A model generated the notes under the pieces. That model searched no databases. It saw nothing but the letters and a program-made list of their open reading frames with translations, and was not told where the DNA came from. Made by a program: the position numbers and the translations under genes. From Crocodylus rhombifer (lineage: Eukaryota; Chordata; Crocodylia; Crocodylidae), in the NCBI GenBank assembly GCA_038503035.1, contig JAVSML010000031.1:561044-625043 (forward strand): DNA of 64,000 nt, written 5' to 3'. This document shows positions 21,916 through 32,759 of the stretch, piece after piece. Numbering within the stretch: position 1 is the first letter of the stretch; every line of letters starts with the position of its first letter.

Positions 21916-24900
21916 ACCAACCTTTAGATTTTGACTCTTCACTCCCTGGTCTAAACTGTCGTGGGGTGCGACCAGGCCAGGTTCTTGTCTTACCCTTGCA
22001 ACTTGGACAGTGGTCTGAAGGAAAATGGGCCACTGGAGGTGACTGAGGGATACCTGGATAGTTGTGTGCAGTTTATAGAGTGCTTTTGGATACAGACAGC
22101 TCTGTAAATCTTATTTTCTAGCGTGTTGTCTTGACAGTTACGATGTTGTAGGAACATGCTGCAGAAAATTGATAGAGGAGGTCTGGTGCCCTTGATGTCT
22201 CTTCCCTCTACGCAAACACCACCCGCTGCCATCAGATCTACAGCATCCACCAAGCTACAACCCTAAATTTCAATTGGATTTAGGAGCAACTGGCAGTGAC
22301 TGCCCTGAAAGTACTCCCGATGCCTCTTAGCTAAGCATTACTGTCGCACTCGACAGTCGTTTCTTCTATCCCTGTCCGCCAGCTTTGCAGCAACCATGGG
22401 GCTGGGTGAAATCTTAGCATTTACTCCCTTTCTGTAAACTCGCGTGATCTTGTGGCATTTCACCACGACTGCTTGGCTTGTACCAACGGTGCCTGATATC
22501 CCAGGGCTGGATATTCCAGTTCCTTGGTGATGGCTACAGTTGTCTGCGAATCCATGCTATGAGCAGAAACTGCCCTGAGACAGCACCAAGTTGTATTGCA
22601 TAATGCAAACTAGTCGCATAGCAGCTTGAAGCCATGATTGACTTGGGTGGGATTTGATCTGACATTTCCAGATGCAAGCAGGTGTGCATCTTCTGGCTCA
22701 CACGGTCTCTCTCTTCCTGTCCTCGATGTTCTGCTTTCAGCATTTGTTTGGAAAGCGGTGGGCCAGCATCCAGTTGTTTTCCTCCTGTGCCTCCTGCAAA
22801 TGCAATTTTAAAATTGATTTGAAGTGAAATTGCATCTTTTATTGGACTGATCTGTGACCTTTCAGTGTTGGAGCTAGTGTGGTTGCCAGTCTTTGGGGCT
22901 ATTGCATGTGACAGGAGAGGGGCGGGGGGTGGCTGTGAAGGATAAGTGCAACCCTTTGCTTCTCTCTCGATGCCTGCTGCTGCGTTTGAAGTCTGCCCTG
23001 AGCACTGCATCATATTTTGTACTTAATCCTCCACCAAGGATCTCAATACTTTCTATAAATAATGACTAATCTATTTAATTATACCCCTGTGAGAGAGAGG
23101 AGGGAAATAGATCATTACACTTGTTTCAGTTCTGCTCTGGATAAATGAAGGACAGATACGGTACATCAAAGCAAATATTCTAAGATTATCCAAGACTATA
23201 TGCTAGGAACTATAGATGCAATGAACCCTACTTCCATATTAATGAACAAGGCAGTCATGTTGAATCCTGTAGGCTACTATTAGGTTATTCCTGCTTTATT
23301 TTTTTTTTTAAAGCATTGCTTCCCTTTTTTATAAGCTCATATGCTTGCATGCATGTGCCTTATGTGTGCACACATACATGTATATCAGTCTCTGAAACTC
23401 TCATCCCATTTGCAGCCCTGCGGTACGGATTTGTGTTGAACGATGTCCAATTGAGTTGTGCATAGCACATGCCACCAAATAGGCTGTATCGGTATAGACT
23501 GTATATTTAGCATACTGTTGTGTGGGTGACTTTTTCTCAAAATCAAATTGTATTCATTGGAGACATCCCTTTAATTAACTTCCCCAATTCCATAGGGAGA
23601 GGGATATGAAGAAAGATGGTAGTAACAGCAATAATAATAATAATAACAGCGACGTATCTTATTACTTGGTATATATTAAAGTAAAATAAAATGCTGCAGG
23701 AGGTGGAATTCCAGGACCTCTGTTTTTAATGAAGATCTTAATAGCATCTAATGTAAATTAAATATAATCACAGTCTGGTTTCTGAACATGTCTCTGAGGC
23801 TGAAGCATAGTAAGTTAATTATGCTGACAACACAGCAGCAAGTACAGAAGTCAAGTAGCAACATGTTGGTAACTGGGTTGAAGATGGAGAGGGGATCCAT
23901 TTTTGTTTTCTTTTGCTTTTCTTTTCCTTTTGTTTCCCCCTTCCTCCTCCTTTTTTTTTTTCCATTTTGCGGTGGCTTTTTCTTCCCCGAGGCAGATAAG
24001 TGAAGGATGGTATCCAAGTGAATAGTTGATGTACAGCACTCATTTATTATATAATGTGCGTTAAATCACATTTGCATTGGAATTTAAACCAAGAGACATT
24101 TTACTTAAGAAAATGGGGAGAAATGAATGCAGAAAGATGGCAAGGCATTTTATCATGTGGATATGGATTGCTGACATTGATCTTTCCAGCTCATTCTGTG
24201 GCTAGATAATATAATGAGGTAAGAAAGAAAGAAAAGATGGACTGGGCATCAACTTGTATTATGTGTTTTATATCATGTTAAAAGGAATCGCTTGTCACAA
24301 GGCTCAATCTTTGAACTGTTACTCATGAAGTCCTGCACTCAGCCGGATGACTCATGCGAGTAAGGACAGTGGGATCGGTCTATTAAGTCGGCATCCCTGT
24401 GACAATGACCAAGAGTGACATCCCCAGGTCCGTGCCCTGCCGTGACATTTCCGAACACCTTGCATTTGGTAGGAGGTGATACTTCCTCTCTGGAATTAAC
24501 CATGAAGGGATTAATCAGCCAATGCAATAGAACCTGGAAATGCAAATAAATGAAGATACCTTTATTTAGCTAAAGGGAACAGAGAGTAACCGAATCTGTG
24601 ACTCAACCAAGCCATTAAATACCTGCCTGTATCTTCGGCGCTTTTTAATTTGTTTGGCCTTTGTGGTGATAAAGGAGTTTCTTCTTCTGTATAGTCTGGC
24701 TCGGTCTTTAACGTGCCTCTGAAGTGCCGCTCGATGGCTCCGGAGATTCTGTCTTCATGGTACGCTAAGTTTTCATTTATAGGGTTGTTAGGTGCAATAC
24801 ATAAAATCACCATGTTTTTTATTACAGACAGCTGTCCCACCTGTGCTAGCTAGTTGGAGATCTTGGAGTTTTTGCTATAAGCAGATGGGGACTGAAGAGG

Positions 24901-26490
24901 TTTGCTGCAGAGGTGAATGCAGCAGCCAGTTCTGCGCACCGCGTGCCTGGGGCTCGGTGTACCCCGTGCCTGTGGTCGGACCGCGCCTGCGGTGTTGATA
25001 GGTGCATGCGTGTACTCTTGGATGATACAACAGGCCTGTAAAAGGAGCAGGCTAACTGGCAGAAGACTGAAAAGACTTGGGAGCGTGGGCTGAGAATCGA
25101 CGGTCAGCAAAAAGGTGGTCCTCTCAGTGTACTTGGGCAGGCTCAAAGAGCAGGCAAGAAAAAAAGTAGAACTTACAGGAGAGTCACGGAGGCAGCACTG
25201 CTCCATCAGCCAAGCCCTGGAGGAGGATGTAGGAGTGGGAAGGCAAATGCCTTGATTATGAGTGAAAAAGCACCGGGGGGGGAGATCACTGCTTACTTTG
25301 GAGACACCTTTGTCCCTGGAAAGACTTTACTTGCAAGGGAGCAGGGGAGGAGGAAGGCAGCTGCATTTTTTCCAAGCGGGAGATGCTAAAACGGCTCGTG
25401 CGAGTCTTTGGAAGAGCAGGATGGGATTGTGGTTGCAGAACAAGGGTATTAGTTGGATGGTGGCACCAAAATGCCCCGTTATACATGAGCCTCTGAGACG
25501 GTGGGGACCATGTGTGCTGTTTTACCCTTTAAATACAAACTACCATCCATTAATGTCAGGACCAGCTTATTTGGTGAGACGGTTGCCAATTCAGTGATTC
25601 TCTGTCACGAGCTCCCTCACTGTGCCACGGATGTAATGCAGACTGCATTTCCGAAGTGGCGAGAACATTGCTTTCTCCAGATGTTTTGGGGACCTCTGCT
25701 ACTTCTCTTCAAACACCACCACATTTTTTTCCCCTTTGCTATAAGCCGGATAGAGAAGAGGGAGGCTTGTATTTCTGCAGGGAATAGTTTGACTTGGTAA
25801 TGACTTCTAAAGTTGTCTGTTGATGTGCTGCGCATGGGCTCAGGTAGTTTCCCAATATTTCTGGGATGTTTTAAACAACTCGTAAGAGATGGGACACCTG
25901 TTTTTAAGAGTCATCCTAGCTACATATAATTGATGCACTTGGCTTGCGTGCTTCTGCCCAGCTTTTTAACAAACGTCATCCTTCCAGCAGGGATGTGCAG
26001 TGTGATGAGTTGGGAATTCACATCTCCCTGATGAAAGGCATGGTGCATTTAGATGGTGACGAGTTCAGACCTAGACCTTCACCAGAGCTTCCCAGGTTGG
26101 GCTGGGCTGCTTTGCTCTCAGCATAGGTGGCTTTCCCATGACCTGAGCCATCGCTGTAGGCATCCTGCCTCTGCTTTGCATGGCACTGAGCACGTTGTCG
26201 ATCCTCAGCACCTTGAAACATAAGCCTGAAACCTGGCCCAAGAGACAAACACATATGGTGCACCCGAGGGAGGATTCTTGCTTCCTGCTAACCAGATCAG
26301 CTACCTTTTATGAGCATTACGTCTTGCCACTGCTGCTGCCCGTTTAGCATTAAACCACCGCTAAGGCAGGGAGAGCAGAGAGCAGGGAGTGGACGAAGCT
26401 AGGTTTTGAGCGTTGATTTGCCCTGGTCACCATCTGCAGCCTGCTACATAATCTGATCTTCTAGGTCCTCTCTCTCCCTGTTGGTCTCAA
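21916..26490. other. Intronic sequence without recognised exon or repeat
   Basis: The long unique-looking stretch includes a pyrimidine-rich tract (23905-23975), a TAA trinucleotide patch (about 23630-23645) and a CpG-dense patch (24935-24995). Frames such as minus 22534-23013 have no recognised domain. Confidence 0.4.
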
Positions 26491-26499
26491 GCATCAGCG

Positions 26500-26737
26500 A
26501 AGGAAGTAAAGGTTAGATACTTGGAAAAGAAAAATTCTCATGAGGAGGGAAGTAAAACACTGGAGCAGGTTACCCAGAGAGGTGATGCAATCTCCATCCT
26601 TGGAGGTGTTTAAGACCCAGCTTATCCAAGCCTTGCCTGGGATGATGTAGTTGGGGCTGGTCCTGCTTTGAGCAGGGGGTTGGACTGGATGTGACCTCCT
26701 GAGGTCCCTTGAACCTCATTTTTTATGACTCTGTGTT
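26500..26737 (+). mobile_element. CR1 3' end
   Basis: The ORF2 tail is readable: HWSRLPREVMQSPSLEVFK-like text (about 26560-26610). It is followed by GAGCAGGGGGTTGGACTGGA, TGACCTCCTGAGGTCCCTTG and TTTTTATGACTCTG at the terminus. It is 5'-truncated and lies about 400 bases before the first TSNARE1 exon. Confidence 0.85.
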
Positions 26738-27065
26738 ACTTTTCCCCTTTTTCCTTTTTCTTGTGGCCTCCCCTTTTCCCTGGTGACCGCTGTTCCCGTT
26801 GTGTCTCTCCCCACCTGAATGCCACCATTGATTATCTGCATGCCTTTCCTTATTAAAACAGAGATCCAAACCCGTTTTGTCTACTTGACAACCACAGTGA
26901 CCTTTCAGCCACAACCCCTCCAGCATTTACTGGTTCTTACTTTGTGCTGCTCCTGCTTCTGCTGAGCGCACCCACCCGCTCCTCATCCCATAGCTCTTCC
27001 ATCACCATAGTTGGGGTTTTTTTTGCTGTTTGTTTATAACTTCTGTGTGGCAAAAGAATGAAATG

Positions 27066-27130
27066 GGTGGCTCATTATATATATATATTTATATATTGGC
27101 TCATTATATATTTATATATATTTTTTCCCC
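27066..27130. repeat. Duplicated GGCTCATTATATAT low-complexity tract at a splice acceptor
   Basis: TGGCTCATTATATAT is followed by TATA-rich sequence, then TTGGCTCATTATATATTTA again, then a T6C6 run. It directly precedes the CTACAG acceptor at 27132-27137 and fills the region where the branch point would be expected. Confidence 0.85.
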
Positions 27131-27137
27131 CCTACAG

Positions 27138-27228
27138 GCATGAGACTCAGCAGGAGACCAATAAAACCATCACTACCAGCACCAAAGCTATCAAGCAGCT
27201 GTCTGAGGTTGTCAGAGGCTCATCCAGG
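27138..27228 (+). CDS. TSNARE1: TSNARE1 internal exon (Qa-SNARE N-terminal helical region)
   Basis: The acceptor is CCCCCCTACAG ending at 27137 and the donor is GTATGT at 27229. The exon has 91 bases: the last base of a split codon plus 30 codons, ending in phase 0. It reads HETQQETNKTITTSTKAIKQ followed by LSEVVRGSSR. The alpha-helical QETNK block is shared with the syntaxin-7/12-like Qa-SNAREs, where the equivalent text is NQLAKETDK or TNQLAKETN. The T-I-T-T-S-T version and the next exon's text fit TSNARE1 rather than STX7 or STX12, as I remember these proteins. The product is expected to act in endosomal membrane fusion. TSNARE1 is known in humans as a schizophrenia-associated locus. The upstream exon is not in view. 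Confidence 0.8.
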
Positions 27229-27984
27229 GTATGTGCCCTTTGAGATGCCGTCTAGATTGAAAGTTGGGTTCGTAAAAGCAAGTGCCCTAAAGCTGCTGAG
27301 CTCAGCGTCTCTCTAATTCCCTTTGTTCTGTTACAATGGCAGTATTCAACCGCGTGCTGCCTCTGCAAATTGGCAAAGCAGATGCCGGGACCACTTTAGT
27401 CAGGGGGAAAAAATGCTTTCTCTTGAGGTTAATTCCATGAGATCCAACTTGCAGTATAGTGAAATCCCCGCTCTGTCGTAGCATATGCTTAAGTTCAACA
27501 AGCAGCCTGGAACGAGCGGGTGAAAGCAACCACAGAAATCGCTAGGCGATCTGGGGAATATAATATCCATGGAACAGTCAAGTAGTACATCGGTTACAAA
27601 TGAGTAAAAAATCAGGTGAAAACACACCTAAGTGGCCAAGCAGTGTAATTTGTGTGGATATGGAATTCATTCAGCACCACATGTGGGTCATTTCAATACT
27701 GAGAGGCAGAGATGGAGGGAGGCAATTGCAGGAGGGGGAAAGTTACAGCAAGGACATTGCTATTATTATATATATAACAGCGGGTTCAGCTTTTGTCTGG
27801 GGCAGAGCCTGCTCCTAATGTGTGCAGGTGCAGTTCCTGTTGACTTCAGCCAAATACGTTTGAATTGCACCCCGGCTGACAGCCGAGCAGGTTCTAGTAA
27901 TTTCCTGTTTTTCTCCCATGTCTGATCAATTTGCTTCGCATCTGTAACCTGCTACCCCAAATCCTACCGAGAACCAGGATTACT

Positions 27985-28337
27985 GCGTGTGGAGAAGAGC
28001 AGGCTGAGGGGAGATTTGAGAACAGTCTTCAAATACCTGATGGGCGCTGGGAGAGAGGATGGGGGTGACCATACGGGCAGGACTAGGTGTAATGGCCTTA
28101 CGTTACATCAGAGAAAATTTTAGGTTAGAGATTAGGGCTTTCTGACTATAAGAGTGGCTAAGCATTGAAACAGGCTGCCTAGAGGAGTTGTGGACGCTCG
28201 ATCCCTGGAAATGTTCAAGAGCAGGTTAGATTGGCCCGTGGCTGGGATGGTTGAGTCAGGGCTGATCCTGCCTTGAACAGCGGGCTGGGCTAGATGACTT
28301 CACAACATTTGTTCCAGCCCTATTTTCGTATGATATG
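27985..28337 (+). mobile_element. CR1 3' end
   Basis: It begins with AGGCTGAGGGGAGATTTGAG (the RLRGDL part of ORF2), passes GGCTGGGATGGTTGAGTCAG and closes with GGGCTGGGCTAGATGACTTC. It is moderately diverged and 5'-truncated. Confidence 0.8.
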
Positions 28338-30177
28338 TCCCTGCCCATCGCATGCTCATTGAGGATGGGCTGGGGTTTATACTCTGCACAACACTGCAAG
28401 CAGAAGCAACCTGAGTGAGAGCTCTCTGCCTTGCCCGGGATAACGGGTTGATCCAGTAGATGAGTGAAGAATACAGGTCTGTCAGCTCTGTACCTGCTCT
28501 GCTGGATTTAGGAACCATACTTCTCTGCTGGATATTATCTTGGTACTTCCCATTGTTTTTGCAAGATCAGTTTTCACCCTCTTCCTTCATTCCTTTAGGA
28601 GCAGAATTCCTTAAATTCCCTTCCTCCTTCCCTCCGTGGATCCGCTCAGCTGCTTTTCTTCAAGGTTTCCCAATACACTTCATTCTCATTCTTTTGTCCC
28701 CCATCCTGGCTTCAACCCTGACCCTAAAATCCCTCTTCTCGCTATCCTCTCAAATTCTACCTTTCCTGCCTTCCTAGACGCAACTCCACCGCCCCTTCAT
28801 TTAGGATGAATGTGAGATAAGTTGCATAAAGAAGGCCCTCTCCAAGTAGCCCTTAACAGCCCAAAGCTATGTTAGTGTGAGATTTTTCCATAGAGAAACA
28901 TACTTGCTGTTTCTTCTCCTTTCTCTGTGTTTAAACAGTAGTAAAAAATAAATACATGAGTAAATTTTAAAAAGTGGAGGTAGTGGCAAAGGGAAAGTCT
29001 AGTGAAGGCTACAGCAGCCTTGCAGAGTCAATGAATGGAAGAGGTGTTTGAATGATCAACTCAAAGCCAAAAGAAATAAATCAAAAGATAGCTCACGGCT
29101 TTATAGAGATGTGATGACCTGGCCGTTTCTCCATATCCCCCGGTTATTTCATGCAACACAAATTGGGTCCAAAGGGAAGTCAAATAAGGCTAGGTGAAAA
29201 GTAATTATTGCCTTACCCTTGGATGTTGTTCTCAGCTTTAGCAAAGTTGAGTAGAGGCTGTGATCAGAATGGGTTTCACTGTAGGAGAGGGAAAAGGGGG
29301 TTTTGGTTTTGGTTTTTTTGCTGTTTTGGCTTTTGTATAAATACAGTACATTTAAGAGCAGAAGGGAGAAGAAGATGCAAACATTTATGGTAATCTGAGA
29401 AATAAATTTGCAGCTCTCTTTTTGACATCACATAATAACTTCTCCCACTCTATGGTCAGTTAAATTAACAGGGGGTTGTTTGTTTTTTGGGTTTTTTTTA
29501 CTTTTCCTTTATAACAGTGTATAGCTTAAATAATTAAACCTACACATTTTGATGTAAACTCTGTAGCCCTTCTCCCTTATAAAATGAATGACTCAGATGG
29601 GTATTTGTGGCTGGGTGTCTAAGTCCCTCTGGGGGCTCTGTGGATAGTGTTCACATAAAGTTTCCTGTGCCTTGAGAAACCTTCCATTGATTTAAAGGTT
29701 TATATCCAGTCCCTTCCAATCCGTTATTCTGTGTTCTGCTGTATACAAATGAAGGAGACGTTTTTTTCTTTCCCACAGTGATGTACAGCTAGCCAGGTGC
29801 ATTATGGGATTTTTACCTGTCTTGCATTGAAGCATCAGGTGTCTGCTAGACTTTTTGGAGATGGGATGCTCAACTGAATAAATTAATAGTATGCCTGGAA
29901 CAAAGGCACTGGCAGGAGAGGAGGCAGAGTCTTAGCTTAGATGGACTCACGTAGCAAGGCTGACTCAAACTAGCATTAAGGTCTTGCACAGCAAAGCCTT
30001 TGTATAATACAAAGCCAGTCTTGCATTCTGCAAGGGTTTTTGTAGTAGCGGAGGTGAGGTTTGAATAGTCCCATGACGGGGAGCCTGAAGCAGGGACCAC
30101 GTATTGATTTGTGTGTGTAATGCAATACCAAAAGTAGTGGAGCTTTACATATAAAATGGTAATGGTAGTATAGGAAA
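28338..30177. other. Intronic sequence, nothing recognised
   Basis: Pyrimidine-rich stretch at 28560-28790 and GT-rich runs near 29300 and 29490. No exon or named repeat was seen. Confidence 0.4.
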
Positions 30178-30700
30178 TCAGAGAAAAATAGGACTGGAAG
30201 AGACCCCCGAAAGTCTTCTTGCCCAACCCTCTACTCCAGGCAGGATCACCCTTGTCTGAACTGACCCATACAAACGTTTGCCTAACCTGCCTTTAGGGAC
30301 TTCCAGTGACACAAAGTCCAGACCCTCTCTCGGTAATCCATCCCGGTGCCTAACTGCATATCTACCCTCCTATATCTACCCTTAATCTCCCTTCTTGCAA
30401 TATCATCCCATGACTTCTTGTCCTGCCCCTTGTAGACACAGAAAACGATTGACCTCCATCCTCTTTATAACGACCCTTTTCTGTATGAAGGCTGTTCTCA
30501 AAGCCTCCCTCAGTCTTTTCTTCTCCAAAATAAATATGTGCAAGCGTGTAAGTGAGCTGGTGCTTTGTAGGTAATAAACCTGGCCGAGCTTTTGCAGAGG
30601 TAAGAACTGACCACAAACTCGCCCCCCCCAGCGTGTTTTCTAGACTTAGCATTTTTGTTGCTCTTCTGGGTCGCTACAAATATTTCATGTCTGTCTTGGA
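30178..30700 (-). mobile_element. Minus-strand CR1 3' end carrying an insertion
   Basis: Starting at the 3' terminus (AAATAGGACTGGAAGAGACC near 30187), minus-strand CR1 text runs to about 30538 (FGEEKTEGGFENSLHTEKGR). It appears to resume at 30626 (CAGCGTGTTTTCTAGACTTA, then TTTTTGTTGCTCTTCTGGGT). The interval 30539-30625 looks inserted and contains one half of the inverted 78-base pair. Confidence 0.65.
30541..30618 (+). repeat. 78-bp inverted repeat, left copy
   Basis: It pairs with 31577-31654 on the opposite strand with 71 of 78 positions identical by my hand alignment. The shared core includes GTAGGTAATAAA and TTTTGCAGAGGTAAGAACTG. No tRNA-like or CR1 text was recognised in it. Confidence 0.85.
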
Positions 30701-30779
30701 AGTGCAAAGGTATTGCAGAGAGGTAGCCGTTGTGCCTGACTCCAGGCTGACATGTACGCCAGGAGGACAAGTTAGGTCT

Positions 30780-30964
30780 GGGACAGAAGTTCCATAAACT
30801 GGTTTGACTTAAATCAGTTAAGTCTGATACGATGTGCAGCCATGTTTATCTTACACCAGTTTCAGCCATTTTGGAAGTGGTTGGTGTGTACTGAATTTCT
30901 GGTCTGTTCCAGGTTTAAACTGATCTCTGATCACTTAAACCGGTTTATGTGTAACTTCTGTCCC
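30780..30964. mobile_element. 185-bp terminal-inverted-repeat element
   Basis: The left end GGGACAGAAGTT..ATAAACTGGTTT is matched by the complement of the right end GGGACAGAAGTT..ATAAACCGGTTT. The inverted termini are about 25-30 bases, the interior is non-coding, and no target-site duplication was resolved. Confidence 0.7.
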
Positions 30965-30965
30965 C

Positions 30966-31120
30966 AGCCTTAGAGACTAACTGGCTTAGCAGAGAGGCAT
31001 GAGATTTCAACCTGCTTTCTCACTTGCTAGGAATGGACTGGCCAGATTGTTGGTGGTTGTCTCTTGCCTACAAAAGCTTCCCTGAACCAGTTAGTCTCTA
31101 AGGTGCCATTCTGCCCTCCC
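30966..31120 (+). repeat. Palindromic repeat family, full copy
   Basis: The left arm TAGAGACTAACTGG (about 30971) and the right arm CCAGTTAGTCTCTA (about 31087-31101) are inverted matches. Between them are GAGGCATGAG and GCCTACAAAAGCTTCC. It abuts the preceding TIR element. Confidence 0.7.
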
Positions 31121-31159
31121 TTCTGACTTGCTTGAAATGAGGTACCTCAAACCAGTCAT

Positions 31160-31500
31160 GACTTGAGATGGGGCCTCATCAGCGCTGAACAAAGTCACTT
31201 TTTATAACTCGCCTATGACACCTGTTCGTACATCCCAATGTACTATTCACTTTTCTCTAACGATAATGTCTTATTGACTCCTGTAGTCGGCAGTCCAGTG
31301 TATCATCAAGTCCTCTCTGTGGTCCTGTAGCCCAGTCGGTCATTCCCCATTTTGCATTTGCGCATGTGATGGTTCTGTCCGGAGTGTAGCACTTTGCATT
31401 TTCCCTGATTGAATTTCATCTGATTTATTGTAGTGTTGTTCCTCCCTGTTCTCTCTTGGCCACTGCACTTCTCTGTGCATAAGCGTGCTGTCGGCCTTTG
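31160..31500 (-). pseudogene. Minus-strand CR1 RT segment
   Basis: On the minus strand the text MKFNQGKCKVLHSGQNHH (about 31385-31430) is the CR1 block usually written as FN..KCKVLHLG.NN. The rest is out of frame. It probably belongs to the same decayed element as 30178-30700, separated by later insertions. Confidence 0.6.
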
Positions 31501-31576
31501 CTGTTGGTGTTGGTATGTGCCGTGCGTGTTTCCTTGGAGACCTCGATGCCGCATAAAGAATTAACCACAAGGTTGC

Positions 31577-31654
31577 GTTTGTGGTCAGTTCTTACCTCTG
31601 CAAAAACTCAGCCAGATTTATTACCTACGAAGCACAAGCTCATTAACACGCTTG
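31577..31654 (-). repeat. 78-bp inverted repeat, right copy
   Basis: This is the opposite-strand partner of 30541-30618. The centres are about 1,036 bases apart. Similarity stops at both ends, so this looks like two insertions of one short repeat in opposite orientations or an inverted duplication. Confidence 0.85.
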
Positions 31655-31998
31655 TCCAGAGGGCTACGAGATGTTTGTTCTGTGTCCTTATGATAAGGCA
31701 AAGGCATAAATCCTAATTGCTTGTGGCCCCCAAAACCTCATAGAAAGTCCCAAAACATTGCAGTCCCTCTTATACCTGGATCAAGCAGTATTGTTTACAG
31801 CAGGTATTTACGTAACAATCCAACCGGATGACTCTAATCCTTAGATGTGTTCACGACTCTTTGATACCACCCTTATCCGTCAACCTTAAGGATCCACTTA
31901 AACACTCCTGCTGTCTACCACCAGTGGCCCGGTGATGCCAGCCAGCTTTTGAGGCCGGCTTTGCTCAGTGCTTTTAGCAAAGTCTTTATAAAAAGCCC

Positions 31999-32070
31999 CC
32001 TGCCCCACGGGACCGGACTAGATGACCTTGTGAGGTCCCTTCCTGCTCTGCTTTCCTATGATGCTATATC
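31999..32070 (+). mobile_element. CR1 3' terminus fragment
   Basis: GGGACCGGACTAGATGACCT, GTGAGGTCCCTTCC and TTCCTATGATGCTAT form a plus-strand CR1 end inside the minus-strand CR1 mosaic. Confidence 0.65.
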
Positions 32071-32139
32071 AACTGGTCAGTGCTTATATTAATCAGCACT
32101 CCAGTCAGGGCTACACAGACCTTTTCTTTTTTTTTTTTT

Positions 32140-32577
32140 TCTAATGCATCCTATTTTGAATCTTAATCTTGTTCTCCAGCGTGCCTGCTGCCCCACCTCG
32201 CTTAGACTCATCCACAGATTTAATGAGGGGCTGCTCGGTTCCACTGACTGAGTCATTAATGAAGGTATTGAACGGTACTGGATGCAGAGCAAGTCCCTGG
32301 GTGACTGGCACATCCTCCCAGTCTGACATTAAGTCATTAATGGCTTCTTTTTGAACATGATTATCCAACTAATAATGGACTCACCCTTCAGTAATTTCAT
32401 CTAGATCTTATTTCCTTATTTTCCTGATGAGAACATTGTGGGAGCTGGTGCCAAAAGCCTAACCAAAGTCAAGGCATGTCATATTCGATGCTTTCCCCAT
32501 CCGCAAAGCTCATCAACTTGTTATAGAAGGGCATTAGGTTGGTTAGGTATGAGTTACTCCTGACAAAACCATGTAAT
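32140..32577 (-). pseudogene. Minus-strand CR1 RT segment (motif B to active site)
   Basis: On the minus strand 32169-32320 reads VTQGLALHPVPFNTFINDS, then EQPLIKSVDESKRGGAAGTL. These correspond to VPQGSVLGP..FN.FINDL and K.FADDTKLGGA of CR1 RT. The active-site Asp pair is degraded to V-D-E-S. The part up to about 32570 is the preceding RT sequence out of frame. Confidence 0.7.
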
Positions 32578-32716
32578 ATCATAGACAATGAGGGTGGGAA
32601 GGGACCTCAGGAGGTCACATCTAGTCCAACCCCCTGCGGGACCAGCCCCAACTACATCATCCCAGTCAAGCCTTTGCCTACAAGGGTCTTAAAAAGCTCC
32701 AAGTATGGAGATCGTT
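32578..32716 (-). mobile_element. Nested minus-strand CR1 3' terminus
   Basis: ATCATAGACAATGAGGGTGG, GACCTCAGGAGGTCACATCT and CAACCCCCTGCGGGACCAGC are the complement of a CR1 3' end. It interrupts the older minus-strand RT segment. Confidence 0.8.
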
Positions 32717-32759
32717 TCTTATCACATCGTAATACTTAAGGTGTTTATAAATCAAATGT

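Larger units (their letters stand above)
1..27137 (+). other. TSNARE1: TSNARE1 intron (3' part; upstream exon not in view)
   Basis: All sequence before the first recognised exon is read as one intron on the + strand, because the exon at 27138 starts with the third base of a split codon and so needs an upstream exon. I looked for an exon encoding the preceding SNARE N-terminal helices and saw none. The repeats inside are listed separately. That it is one uninterrupted intron is inference. Confidence 0.55.

Noticed and set aside
22534..23013. 159-codon minus-strand frame
   Set aside because: No domain, no splice context and no codon-level sign of a gene. The length is compatible with chance in 64 kb.
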